Source: Alopecurus myosuroides
Taxonomy: Eukaryota > Streptophyta > Magnoliopsida > Poales > Poaceae
Assembly (NCBI GenBank): GCA_028641055.1
Contig: CM054058.1
Span: 499,241,919-499,305,918, forward strand
Direction: 5' to 3'
DNA: 64,000 nucleotides
The notes under the pieces were generated by a model. It made no database searches, was not told the origin of the DNA, and was given only the letters and a program-made list of their open reading frames with translations. Positions 1 to 11,890 of the stretch are shown here, piece after piece; the first letter of the stretch is position 1, and each line of letters begins with the position of its first letter. The position numbers and the translations under genes were made by a program.

Positions 1-1502
1 TTCACGAACAAAGTTTTATTTTTCGTTGAATAAAAATACCATTTTCCATTTCCGGAGTGTCAAAATTGGCTATTTTTGTGAAGCACATACACAAAATATG
101 TTGCAAAAAGGTACAAAGTAAAATTCTAAATATATTAAGTCATATTTGATCTACAAATAACAAACTTACTACCTCTCAATAGCTCAAAATACACCTCTTT
201 TGAAAAAGACAAATTTCAGCCGATTCCGCTGAAACCGGGCCAAATTTGAACTACAGGTGCCTCGTAGTTTTCTCTTTATTTTTTGAAAAAAATCATTTTA
301 GGTAGACAAGTACCTATTTAAACATAGATACACCAAGATTCAACCCCTAGGTACTAACGGTCATGTCCCCCGTTTTGACCGTTACCCGAAACCGGCTTAT
401 AAAATTCCAGAAAATTCAAAAATACTTGAAACGATGCAAGACCTTCGCGTGGTGTTATTATATATGTCCTAGTATCCACCAAAAATAATAAACTTGGAAT
501 ACGACAACTTCGTTGAAAATGTGTTCACAGAAATGAGCTATCTCGTACGAAGATTCATGGCTTTCGGGCGAAATGACGGATGTTTTGGCCACATCCATGG
601 CATAGTTTGTTTAAATCTGACCATACTCCACACAAAGATGCATATTGGTACAACTAACAATGTTCACGAAGAAAGTTTTATTTTTCGTTGAATAAAAATA
701 CCATTTTCCATTTCCGGAGTGTCAAAACTGGCTTTTTTTGTGAAGCACATACACAAAATATGTTGCAAAAATGTAGAAAGTAAAATTCTAAATATATTAT
801 GTCATATTTGATCTACAAATAACAAACTTACTACCTCTCAATAGCTCAAAATACACCTCTTTCGAAAAAGACAAATTTCAGCCGATTCTGTTGAAACCGG
901 GCCAAATTTGAACTACAGGTGCCTCGTAGTTTTCTCTTTATTTTTGAAAAAATCATTTTTAGGTACCCAAGTACCTATTTCAACATAGATACACCAATAG
1001 TTCATCAAGATTCAACAACTAGGTACGAACGGTCATGTCCCCCGTTTTGACCATTTTCTGAAACCGGCTTTGAAAATTCCAGAAAATTCAAAAAAACTCG
1101 AAACGATGCAAGATCTTCGCGTAGTGTTGTTATATATGTCCTGGTATCCACCAAAAATAATAAACTTGGAATACGACAATTTGGTGGAAAATGTGTTCAC
1201 GGGAATGAGCTATCTCGTACGAAGATTCATGTCTTTCTGGCGAAATAACGGATGTTTTGGCCACATCCATGGCATAGTTTGTTTAAATGTGACCATACTC
1301 CACACAAATATGCATATTGGTACAACTAACAATGTTCACGAAGAAAGTTTTATTTTTCGTTGAATAAAATACCATTTTCCATTTCCGGAGTGTCAAAACT
1401 GGCTTTTTTTGTGAAGCACATACACAAAATATGTTGCAAAAATGTACAAAGTAAAATTCTAAATATATTATGTCATATTTGATCTACAAATAACAAACTT
1501 AC
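1..1502. repeat. Tandem repeat, unit about 662-672 bp, 2.25 copies
   Basis: The motif TTCACGAA(C/G)AAAGTTTTA starts at 1, 663 and 1335, so two full units of about 662 and 672 bp are followed by a partial third that ends at 1502. Units are roughly 95% alike by eye and differ by point changes and small indels. Each unit contains blocks such as CCGGGCCAAATTTGAACTAC (about 236 and 898). The third copy is cut exactly where a retrotransposon LTR begins (1503), so the array was longer before that insertion. Apparent ORFs inside it (494-691, 1070-1363) are parallel copies of one reading frame and probably not genes. It could be a subtelomeric or interstitial satellite or a repeat inside a larger element; I cannot name the family. 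Confidence 0.85.
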
Positions 1503-4500
1503 TGTAGCGTTCCCACATTTAAATAATGTAAGGACACCTGTGTTATTGTGCTAGTCCTTGGATCAATTGCTAGCACCACACTACAAAATGAAATATCATG
1601 CAAATGCATCAAATTCTATTACATCGCATGATCCAGTCTTTACAAAATAGGATTACAACTTGCATAGTCTTAGAAGACTAGCAGAAAACAAAGAATTACA
1701 GTGGAAAACATAGTACAACATTGAGCCCATCTTCTTCATGTGCCACAGGCAAAACATGTTGGCGATAGTCTCGTGGTCCTAAACGAAATCCTCACTCGTC
1801 TTCAGAAACATCTGCAATATGGAATATGCAGCCACAAGGGAGTCAATACAATTTAATGTATTGGCAAGTAACACTATGGTGGATATAAATGGCAAGACTA
1901 ATACTACTTGCTCATTTGGCTGAGTGGAGTTTTGGCTAAGTTTGCATAAAGCCAGTTTTCTCCTATCACTTTTGTAAAACAAACTTTTCTTTTCAAAGGG
2001 TGGCAACATTGGATTAAGATCCAAGCACCACAAGTACTGTTCACTTGGTCAAAATTTTACTTATTGAAAATGGTGATGTGATTCTTCCGTCCTTCCTTGT
2101 CCAGCTGCTCATAGTTGTCCATAACCGGGGACACGGCTAAGATCTTAGTTTGTTGACTCTACAGAGCTTGTGCACTTTCACCTTCAGACCCAACTCAACC
2201 CAAACATCCTATACACCCTGAGTGCATTAAGTAAAGGAGAAGAATCGAGACGAGATCTTTCAGAAGCAAGAATCCAACCCAATGGCAAGACCCGTTCCAC
2301 CTATAATTATGCTACATCTTCTTGTCAAGCCCGGGCTGAACCCTCACAACTTAGTTGATCAAGACAGAGCCCATATGACTAAAGGCTGCACTGGAAGCAA
2401 TCTAAACTTGGGGAACATCATAATCACTTTGTTCCTGGGTGGCATTCCTCAAGTGAACACCCCTCGGGGAGACACTCAACTCTCATCAGCCAAACAACCA
2501 AATCCACCCAGGTGGTTCATTGAAGTTGTTACTTAGAATTTTTCCACAACATCAAGTAAAAATCATTTGTCACATTGCATAGCATCTATCAAGTTCTAAG
2601 GCTATAAATAACAAGGATAAAGGAGATGGCTACACACTACTAGGATAATAGCATAGCATAATATAACTTAGTAAAATTTCCTATCAATGCATACTACTCA
2701 AAATCTACTAATGCATATAAAAAATAATGGGTAGTTGAATGATGTGTTACTTGCCTTGTTGAAGTTGGTGAAGATATCACACTCTCTTCACAAACGATCG
2801 TTGCTCTCCGTACAATCTACTCATTGAAAACACAATAACAAAATAAACAAACATGCTATCAAGCAAACATACAAGTGAAGAGATCATATAGAGCAATAAC
2901 ATAGCCAAAGGAGTTTAACCTAGTGGGCTAGGACAAGGTCTAGGTTTGAGTTGAAAGATTCATTCTCTAATGGTCTCATACTTGTTAAGGAAAATACAAT
3001 GGTTTACTTGGGAAGGACTAGGTTGAGTTTGATGTCATCTAACTTTATTATAACCATACTTGTCGAGGAAGTTCCAAGAGTTCACTAAGAATAAACATAT
3101 TACTTCTTCAACTAAAGTAATACATGCAAACACTTGGTCATATTCAACTTCAAAAATATTTAAGTGGCTATGTTAGTATTTTCCATTGTGGTTAGGGTAG
3201 GTCTACTAACTTCATCATCAAAGGGAAAATATTACTAAGTCTTGGGTTTTCCATTTGGGTCAATGGTTGGACAAAAATAACTTGTTATTCTTCAACTTGT
3301 ATGGATTGCTTCTAGACCTCATGTGATTGCCTTCTTGAAGATCATCATCATGCCATCTAATTTGTTTCCTTCCTTGGTGTGGTGCTTCTCTTGGTCTTGA
3401 TAGTCTTCATGGTTTTCTCACTAGTTGGTTTGGGCATGGGATGGGCACAAAAACCACTAAGTCAATTTGAAGGAAAATAGAAGAAGGATAGAAATAGAGA
3501 GGAAGATGTCTTCTTCTTCATTTCTTCATACATTTGTACTTCATTGAGTTTCTTCTAGTTGTTGTGAAGCACAATTCCCTTACTTCAAATTCTTCAATGA
3601 TCTTCTTTGTAGCTTTTCATGTTGCCACTCAGTTGGAGATGAAGTTTTCTTCTTGTGCTTGAGTCTTGATTTCCAATTTGCTAGCTTGATGATCTCTTGA
3701 AGAATGAAAGGGGGTGGAGAAGTAGATAGAAAACTAAATTTCACTACTTGGTACTATATGTGATTGACACATTCTAAGGACTTGGCTTGGCTCCAAATAT
3801 TTATAACATGAGTGAAAACTATTTCTAAGACATGGTGAAAAGGGATGTATCACTAAGTAGGGTTTTTGGTAAAATACTCATGGTCATGGTCCAAGTATGT
3901 CAAAAAATGGTTGGGCAAGGTTGTTTTGGGTTCAAGGTTATCAAATGGAGCAATTTTACAAAAGGAACTATATTGAAAAATATTTATAGAATTAAATCTA
4001 TGTCAAAAATACTCAAATGTACCAATTAATTCTAAATTCAATTTAAATTTGTTCACTTATTATTTTGGGACAGAGGATATGAAAGTAAACATCCTAAGGT
4101 TTCCAAATATATTTTATTTACAATTTTTGGATTTGTAGAATTTGAATTATGCCAAAATTCATCAAACAAGCATATTTGAATTTGAACAAATTTAAGTTTG
4201 TCAAATTTGAATTTGGCCAGTTCCAAAAGTTTCTAGATGTCAAGGGCTTTTCAAAAAGTCCAAGATTGCTAAATTTGGCTAAGTGGTTGAAAAGATATGA
4301 TGATTTGAAGTTGCAGGGGCTTTTCTGCAAATCTACCAAAATTCTACCGGGAGATAAATTTGAATTAAAGGCAGGGCCACGTGGCTGGATCTGATTGGGT
4401 GCTGCTGCTGACTGTGTTGCTGACTGGACCATGACGTGGATAAGTGGATCCAGATCTGAGCTGTCAGATCCAGATCTGAGGGTTGCGTACCCCTTCGAAT

Positions 4501-6186
4501 AAGTGATCTAATCTCGTGCGTAGGTCCTAGATCTAACGGCCAGAAATAAAAGAGAGAGAGAGAGAGAGGAGGGGTCTCACTGGAGGGATCTCGCCGGAGA
4601 TGGCGGTTGCGGTGGCGCTGCTCACGGGAGGTTGACGGTGGCGGCGCTCTAGTTGTCCAAGGGCTCAACGGAGAACACCACGAGGCTCAGCGGAGCACGA
4701 CGGGCTCGTTGGTGATGACCATGGGGTCTCTGGGGCTCTCTAATCACGGCGACAAGCAGATGGGGACGACGGGCACTCCAGTGAGCTTCGTGTGCGTTGT
4801 TTCTGCAGAGAACAAGCAAGGGGGAGGGGTTTAGGAGGGGCGCGAGGACCAGAGGAAACGAACGGTGGGGGCCTCGACCATAGAGACTGGCTCACCTCGC
4901 CGGAACTCGAGATCGAAGGCGGCGGATACGGCTGACTCCGGCGACAGATTCTGATGGATTAAGGGCACGATTACGCGAGCGCGGATAGGGGAAATGCAGA
5001 GGGAGCATGTGGCTACTTATGGGCATGGAGAAGGGAGGAAATCGGGGCCTTAATGGCGCGGAATCGCCGGGCGAAGAATTCGGCCGAAACCAACATGGTT
5101 TCCAAACAGAGGAAGGAGACGATGACGTCACTGATGACGTCATCAAGATTTTTCTTTTATTCCTGTTTAATTGTTTTAATTATATCTTCTGTTTTATAAA
5201 TCCAATTAAGATGAAACAAATTTCTAAATTCTTGAAATTTCAAATGCTTTCCAACAATATCATTTTTGAAAACAATTCAACATATATTATTTTTGAAATT
5301 TTGGAAATTTGAATAATTCCTTAATAGTCACTTAATGTGATTTTTAATTTAAAAATTTATAAAACATAGTTATTGGTCAATTAAAATTTTAGTGACATTC
5401 TAAATGTTGAAAACATATTTTTGAAGTCATTTCATCTTGTTTTCATAATTTTTATATTTTGAAAATATAAATAAAGCACTAATAGTACTTTAAGGCCATT
5501 TTAAAATTTAGAAAATAATAAATTGATGTTATTGTCTAAATAAAATTTCAGAGACATATTACATGTCATTTTTTTTTTTGGAAAGTCATTTTTAAACCTT
5601 TTTCACATTGTATAATTTTAGGATATGAAGGATTTACTAATAGTAACTTAATGCTATTTAATTAGTTCATATCAAATAATTAATATTGTTGATCAATAAA
5701 ATTTAGAATAAAACCACAATTCATAACATTGTTTTCAGAACCCTCTTTATGTTATTTTCAAAACAATGCATTTTATTTTCACACCTTCATTTTTAAAACT
5801 TGGAATAATAAATAAAAGTTATTATTAGCAAATTTTATTCTCATCAAATACTTTTGAGGCTTAGAACTTCATTAAGGGTTATAAATAATTGAGTAATGTT
5901 GCCATAAGATAATCTTCAAATTTAATATTGGAGCTGTAAACATTTTAGATAAAGGTTTGTTAATAAAAGATATCCCCTTTATATAAAGAAACTTATTTTT
6001 TTGAATAAGGTTTTAGGGTTTAAGGAAGAAGGCATAATTGGATTGGTAAACTCAATTTCATTGAAATATGTATTGTTTTCTTTTGTTTTTGTACTTTATT
6101 TGGTTTTTGGTGACTTGCATAACATGAAAACAAAAAGTTTCAAATTTTTGTGATTTTTACATTTTCCAAAAATCAGGGATGTTACA
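1503..6186 (-). mobile_element. Long LTR of a minus-strand Tekay-like Ty3/gypsy element
   Basis: Read on the minus strand, the stretch starts TGTAACATCCCTGA (from 6186 down) and ends GGGAACGCTACA (at 1503), giving TG...CA ends and about 4.7 kb. Directly before the start on the minus strand is a purine run with TTTTAAGGGTGGTAG (6187-6205), the usual polypurine tract before a 3' LTR. Start motif, length and layout (AT-rich stretch, GC-rich block near 4380-5150, AT-rich rest) match the LTRs at 17329 and 27700, so it is the same broad lineage but a different family. CTTAC (1498-1502) would be its target duplication; the partner is not in the window. Insertion was into the tandem repeat on its left. 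Confidence 0.75.
4549..4570. repeat. GA microsatellite
   Basis: A run of about ten GA dinucleotides lies inside the minus-strand LTR, at the edge of its GC-rich block. On the LTR's own strand it reads as a CT run, as is common near plant transcription starts. Confidence 0.8.
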
Positions 6187-7071
6187 GACTACCACCCTTA
6201 AAAGAAATCTCGTCCCGAGATTTGGGGAGGCTAGAAAGAAAGATTTGGGTAACTGGATTCCAAAACAACTGGGTGGGCTACCACCCTTAAAAGAAGCTTT
6301 TGTGGGTAGTCTATTTTCATTAGATTGGAGTGTAGATTGATTTGAGATTGGCTTGAGTAGAAATTTATCTCATGGTAGAGTTATAGACCAACATAGATAT
6401 GTTGAACTACATTTGACATTGAGGGGTCACTCTTTGGGTCAAACAAAATTCTTTGGGTCACTCTCAACTTGGTCTTTTGACGTCCTTGGCAATCTTCCAT
6501 CTTGTTGTTGTCATTCTTGAAGCAAGCACCATGCTATTTCTAACGAAACTCTCATGGTAGGCAAAATCTTCAATTGCTTGATAGCTCCAAGGTTGGCTTG
6601 ATCCTCACCGAAAATAGTACGTTTTCAGTAACACTATCATAGGGCCAATATTGTATTCTAACATTCTATTGTTCTGGTTTAACATCGTCGTCTCTCTAAT
6701 AGGTATGTCACTCAGATTTAACATTCCTCATAGCAAAAGTAAATAATGTGAGTAGTCGCCATGGGGGCCAATCCATGTTGCACTCAATCATTACCTTGTG
6801 CTTGGATTGATGAATCTTGTTTAATAACACTAGGTCATCTCACTTGTCTAACAGAAAGTTTTCAATCTGAAAGACAAACTTGAGCTAAACTATAGGCTCT
6901 TACACTAGTGGGATTGCATAAACTCTTATACTTCACTAACTGAGTTATTGCAGTTTCTTCATCTATCCTTCTCCTGGTGTAGTTGGCTCTGAAATCTTCA
7001 TATCTCATGCAACTTGGGGTTCAGTTGTCTTTCTTCACTTGTTGATATGCTTACTGTTCCTTATGATGTAG
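6187..7071 (-). mobile_element. Remnant 3' internal region of the minus-strand gypsy element
   Basis: The first bases carry the dyad AAATCTCG(T)CCCGAGATTT (6206-6222), which precedes the polypurine tract in many chromovirus-type gypsy elements, and the phrase TACCACCCTTAAAAGAA occurs twice (6190, 6279). I see no readable integrase or chromodomain in the remainder, which looks like untranslated 3' sequence or is too decayed. It meets the plus-strand Athila-type element near 7071, where both are truncated; the exact breakpoint is uncertain by some tens of bases. Confidence 0.55.
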
Positions 7072-7824
7072 TTGGCATTGATCATGGATGTGAAGCACAT
7101 TCGAATTCCTAAAAGTGGCTTTGATTATTATGTTGAACCTGTTAAATCTTCTATTGTTGTCCCTAAATTTATTAAAGAAACACCAGTGTCATCTGTAGTA
7201 ATAGAAGAATATATTGAACCACCTCCCTATCCTGAAAAAGTTAAAGAGAATTTGCTTATTGCTATTGCTGACAAAAGTAGAAAGAGATGTTCTCAACCTA
7301 AAGAACAGGTGGAAGTCAAGAACCAAGTCTCTATTATTAAGCAATTAAATGAAGAAGATCATGTTGATGTTCATTTATGTGAAGATGCTACCAAAGTTAT
7401 TAAAGGGAATTCATCCAAAGTTGGTAAGGCAATTATATCATGCTCTATTGGTACTTCTTGTTATCATGGTTTATGTGATATTGGAGCAAGCATTAGTGTC
7501 ATTCCATATTCTCTCTATCAAGAAATTAAGCCTGATATTGTACCTATCACCATGGAAGAAACAGGTATGACCATTCAGCTTGCTAATAAAGATTATATCA
7601 GTCCCTTTGGAATTGTTAGAGATGTTGAAGTATTGGTAGGGAAAATAAAATATCCTACTGATTTTATTGTGCTTGGTTGTCCACAAGATTCTTTATGTAC
7701 TATTATATTTGGTAGACCTTTCTTACATACTGTTGGTGCTGAAATTGATTTGCCTAGAGAAAGGGTGTTTATTGAATGTGCTGGAGAGAAACTTGAATTT
7801 AATTTTTCTAAATTTGCTGATTAA
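7072..7824 (+). pseudogene. Athila-type retroviral-like aspartic protease region
   Basis: This 250-residue stretch is the end of gag and the protease of an Athila-type polyprotein. The catalytic motif appears as CDIGASISVIP at about residues 136-146, followed by the second protease strand region with ILGRPF-like IIFGRPFLHT near residue 213. In the host element the protease would cut the gag-pol precursor inside virus-like particles. The frame is stopped by TAA at 7822-7824, but the same frame goes on as coding sequence into the RT region, so this is a nonsense mutation rather than a true end. The upstream gag part is missing. Confidence 0.8.
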
Positions 7825-7896
7825 CCTGCTAAGAAAGAACCAAAATCTAAATATATAATTGAAACTCTTGCTCATATAGCTGTAGCTTCATCAGAC

Positions 7897-9110
7897 GTGG
7901 TGGAACGTTATATGCTTAATCAGGAAGAGCCATTTAATGATGCAGAAAAAGAAGCTTTAGAACAAATATTCTGGCAGCAACCTCCACAATTACAATTGCA
8001 TATCCCACCTGATAATCTAGGAGTACTCCCACCTCCTAAAGGAGATCCTAGTTTTGAATTAAAGCCTTTGCCTAAAAATCTGAAATATGCATACTTGGAT
8101 AAGAAAAATATATATCATGTTATTATTAGTGCTAACCTTTCAGCTGAGGAAGAAGAGAAATTACTTGATGTGCTTAAAGCCCACCGTAAGGCTATTTGTT
8201 ATTCTCTTGATGATCTTAAAGGCATAAGTCCAGCTCTATGTATGCATAAAATTAATTTGGAAGAAGATGCTAAACCTGTTGTTGATTTCCAACACCGTCT
8301 ACATCCAAAAATGAAGGAAATGGTAAGAAAGGAGGTAATTCGACTCATAGATGCTGGTATTATTTATCCTATAGCTGATAGTAAATGGGTTAGTCCTGTT
8401 CATTGTGTTCCTAAGAAAGGTGGAATTACTGTGGTTCCTAATAAAGATGATGAACTTGTTGCTCAACGTACTGTTGTTGGTTATAGAATGTGCATTGATT
8501 ATAGAAAATTAAATAAAGCAACTCGTAAGGACCATTATCCATTGCCCTTTATTGATCAAATGCTAGAGAGATTATCTAAACATTCTCACTTTTGTTATTT
8601 AGATGGGTATTCAGGCTTCTCTCAAATTCCAGTTCATAGTGATAATCGGGAAAAGACCACTTTTACTTGCCCATATGGTACATTTTCTTATAGGAGAATG
8701 CCTTTTGGTTTATGTAATGCGCCTGCTACTTTTCAGAGATGCATGAATGCTATATTTGCTGATTATATTGAAAAGATAGTGGAAGTCTTTATGGATGATT
8801 TTTCGGTGTATGGTACTTCTTTCGATAATTGCTTGTTCAACCTTAACAAAGTTTTGCATCATTGTGAAGACCAACACCTTGTTCTTAATTGGGAGAAGTG
8901 TTCACTTTATGGTAACAGAGGGAATTGTTCTTGGGCATCGTATTTCTGGAAGAGGAATAGAAGTTGACCCAGCAAAAATTGAAGCTATTGAGAAATTACC
9001 ATATCCAAGAGACATCAAAGGTATAAGAAGTTTTCTCGGTCATGCAGGTTTTTATCGTAGGTTCATTAAAGATTTCTCTAAAAATATCAAAGCCTCTAAC
9101 CAATCTTTTG
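7897..9110 (+). pseudogene. Athila-type reverse transcriptase
   Basis: The reading frame 7897-8967 (356 residues) carries the finger and palm of a Ty3/gypsy reverse transcriptase: WVSPVHCVPKKGG, YRMCIDYRKLN, the LDGYSGFSQIP block and the active-site box FMDDFSVYG near residue 303. It would copy the element RNA into DNA. Near 8930 a one-base shift moves the reading to another frame, which continues with GHRISGRGIEVDPAKIEAI to about 9090, where a second shift occurs. The stop at 7822-7824 separates it from the protease, although both are in the same frame. Confidence 0.88.
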
Positions 9111-10544
9111 CAAAAGGATGTTCCGTTTTATTTTAATGATGATTGCATAGAATCCTTTAATGTTTTAAAGAAAGCCTTAATAACTGCACCTATTATTCAA
9201 CCTCCTGATTGGAACTTGCCCTTTGAAATTATGTGTGATGCTAGTGATTATGCAGTTGGAGCTATTTTAGGCCAAAGGGTTGATAAGAAATTGAATGTTA
9301 TTTACTATGCTAGTAAAACACTAGATGGTGCTCAAAGAAATTATGCTACAACTGAAAAAGAATTTTTAGCGGTAATATTTGCATGTGATAAATTTATATC
9401 TTACATAATTGATTCAAAAGTCACCGTGCACTCTGATCATTCTGCTATTAGATATTTGATGAATAAGAAAGATGCTAAGCCTAGGCTAATAAGATGGGTA
9501 CTTTTGTTGCAAGAATTTGATTTACACATAGTAGATAGGAAAGGAGAAGATAATCCCGTAGCTGATCATCTTTCTAGAATGGAAAATATACCTGATGATC
9601 CTATTCCTATTAATTATAGTTTTGCTAATGAACAAGTTTCCCTTGTTAGTGTTTCTAGTGCTAAAGTTGCATCTCCTTGGTTCGCTAATTATGCAAATTT
9701 TATTGTTGAGAAAGTTATGCCACCACAATTTACTTACCAGCAAAGAAAGAAATTCTTTTATGACCTTAGACATTATTTTTGGGATGATCCATTCTTGTAT
9801 AAGAAAAGTGTTGATGGCATTATTAGACGTTGTGTACCTGAGCATGAACAACAGGCTATTATAAGAGATTGTCATGACAGTCCCTATGGAGGACATCATG
9901 CAGGATATCGTACGGCAGCAAAGGTATTACAATGTGGTTTTTATTGGCCTACTCTATTCAAGGATTGTGCTGAATATGTTAAAACTTGTGATAAATGTCA
10001 AAGAGTAGGAAACATTGGTAGAAGGAATGAAATGCCTATGAACTATACATTACCACTTGAACCATTTGATGTGTGGGGTTTTGACTTTATGGGAACATTT
10101 CCTGCATCTAGTACAAAACATACTCACATTTTGGTTGCTGTTGATTATGTTACAAAATGGGTAGAAGCAATTCCTACTAAGAGTGCAGACCATGCCACAG
10201 CCATGCAAATGCTTAAAGAAATTATTTTCCCTAGATTTGGTGTTCCTAGATTTCTAATTACTGATGGTGGATCTCATTTTATGCATGGTGTTCTTAGAAA
10301 AACATTGGCAAAATATAATGTTAATCATAGAATTGCATCACCCTATAATCCTCAAACAAGTGGACAAGTTGAATTAAGTAATAGGGAAATTAAACTTATT
10401 TTAGAGAAAACAGTAAACAGAGCTAGATCTGATTGGCCACTTAAAATTAATGGTGCATTGTGGGCTTATAGAACTGCTTATAAAAATCCTATGGGTATGT
10501 CTCCTTATAAAATGGTTTGGAAAAGAATGTCATTTACCCGTTGA
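9042..10544 (+). pseudogene. Athila-type RNase H and integrase core
   Basis: A 500-residue frame begins within the RT thumb and covers RNase H ([15 protein letters not shown] near residue 65, [16 protein letters not shown] further on) and integrase. The integrase zinc finger is visible as [11 protein letters not shown] and TCDKCQR (residues about 286-325), and the catalytic core as DFMGTFP, TDGGSHF and a later glutamate in the LSNREIKLI segment. Integrase inserts the element's DNA copy. A one-base deletion near 10515 ends this frame at 10544; the protein continues in another frame from about 10520. Confidence 0.88.
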
Positions 10545-11013
10545 ATTAGAACATAAAGCTAGATGGGCTATTAAGAAATTGAATTTTGATTTAAAAACAG
10601 CGGGGGAGAAGAGATTGCTTGACCTAAATCTATTAGATGAATGGAGGAATGAAGCATATGAAAGTGCAAAATTGTTAAAAGAGAAAGTTAAAATTTGGCA
10701 TGACAAGAAAATTAAAAGAAAGGAATTTAAAGTAGGTGATCAAGTCCTATTGTACAACTCTCATTTTAAGTTTTCTGCAGGGAAATTAGCTTCAAAATGG
10801 CAGGGTCCATTGGTAGTACAGGAGGTATACCGTTCGGGGGCCATCCGCCTTCACGGTGATATGAAAGCTAAACCTCATGTGGTCAATGGACAACGCCTAA
10901 AACATTATATTGAAGGAAAGAGCTTCATAGGAACCATCGAGGAGATAAAGTTAATGACACCGGAGGAGGTAATTGTAAGGGATCCTGCAGTTTCAGAAAC
11001 CCAAATTCAATAA
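10515..11013 (+). pseudogene. Athila-type integrase C-terminal part
   Basis: After the frameshift the reading continues with [19 protein letters not shown], the conserved segment after the integrase core, then a GDQVLLYNSHFKFSAGKL block and KWQGPLVVQEV, which is the SH3-like C-terminal DNA-binding region of gypsy integrases. It ends at a normal stop (11011-11013). There is no chromodomain, as expected for the Athila lineage. Confidence 0.82.
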
Positions 11014-11144
11014 TTTACAATTATTGTGTTTGGAAGTTTCTCGGAATTGCGTGAAAACTTACGGAACTCATTTTTTATGGAAATTAACGTGTGGGACAAG
11101 AAAATAGGAAGGAATTGGACCTCGAGGGGGAAAAGAGGACCCCA

Positions 11145-11171
11145 CACGCGGCCAGATTCCTTGGCCGCGTG
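11145..11171. promoter_or_regulatory. Perfect 10-bp-stem hairpin upstream of an internal TATA box
   Basis: The arms CACGCGGCCA and TGGCCGCGTG are separated by 7 bases. The same 27-base hairpin, with one base difference, occurs in this element's own LTR at 13675-13701. It lies about 80 bp upstream of the TATATA at 11253, so it may be a promoter element common to the LTR and the internal promoter. Confidence 0.6.
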
Positions 11172-11252
11172 GAGGTACCCCTTTTCCACCTCGGAGTCCC
11201 GTTCTGTCTCGTTTTCGACTCCGACACTTTGTCTTACCCTAAAACCCATCAA

Positions 11253-11258
11253 TATATA
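11253..11258 (+). promoter_or_regulatory. Possible internal TATA box for the post-pol ORF
   Basis: TATATA lies 88 bases before the ATG at 11341, between the pol stop (11013) and the coiled-coil ORF. A pyrimidine-rich leader follows, with a splice-acceptor-like CTGCCAG ten bases before the ATG. Placement fits a separate promoter for the third ORF; this is inference from sequence only. Confidence 0.45.
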
Positions 11259-11340
11259 CCCCCTTTTGTCGATCTAATCCCGCACCGAGAGTTCTCGCGC
11301 GATCTTTGTTTCTGCTGTTTCTGTCTGCCAGGGTTTAGCC

Positions 11341-11890
11341 ATGTCAAGCTCCGGATCCAACCTAGGGGGGAAGATCCACCCAAGGGAGGCATTTTGAACC
11401 ATTACCTCAACTCCGTGATGACCCCCATGAAAACCCTGACCTTGAAGGATGGTGTGTTGCTCATGGAGGAGGTGAAGGCTCCCAAGACCGAAGGCACGCG
11501 GAGGAGAGGCTGGAGGCTCTGGAACAAACAGTTTTCAGGTATAACTCTATTGTTGAACGCAGCCTTGATGCCCACCACTTCATGAATCTGGAGCTGGAGA
11601 AGAAGATAGAGGAGTACGAGGAGAGGATCAAGGACCTGGGGACTAGGTTTCTGCGTGTCATATCAGAGATGGATAGGTACCAAGCTCTGATGTGGGACAT
11701 GGAGAACCAGAACTGTGAGTATGAAGAACGTTTCAAGAAGATTGCATAAGCTGCCACTCTCAGGTACAATGATCCACCCATGTCCTTCCATACTGGAAGG
11801 CCTTTTCCATGGAAGCAGGAAGAGTGGAAGGAAGATTACGACAAGAAGAAGAAAGAGTGGTGGGCTGAGTACGAGAAGAAGGGAGAATGA
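11341..11890 (+). pseudogene. Coiled-coil ORF in the position after pol (broken)
   Basis: An ATG at 11341 opens a short frame (stops at 11393). Shifted by one base, a longer frame follows: it passes a segment rich in E, K and R with heptad-like spacing (LELEKKIEEYEERIKDL near 11590), stops at TAA 11747-11749, and is coding-like again in the same frame to TGA 11888-11890, with the lysine-rich end EDYDKKKKEWWAEYEKK. So one indel and one nonsense change have broken a protein of roughly 180 residues. Its function is unknown to me. It occupies the place where Athila elements may carry an env-like ORF, but I see no membrane segment or signal peptide, so calling it env would be wrong. Confidence 0.6.

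Noticed and set aside
494..1363. Parallel ORFs in the tandem repeat
   Set aside because: They are the same frame in two repeat copies, short and without similarity; repeat coding is unlikely.
11341..11890. env gene of a retrovirus-like element
   Set aside because: No signal peptide, membrane segment or cleavage site is visible; charged coiled coil only.
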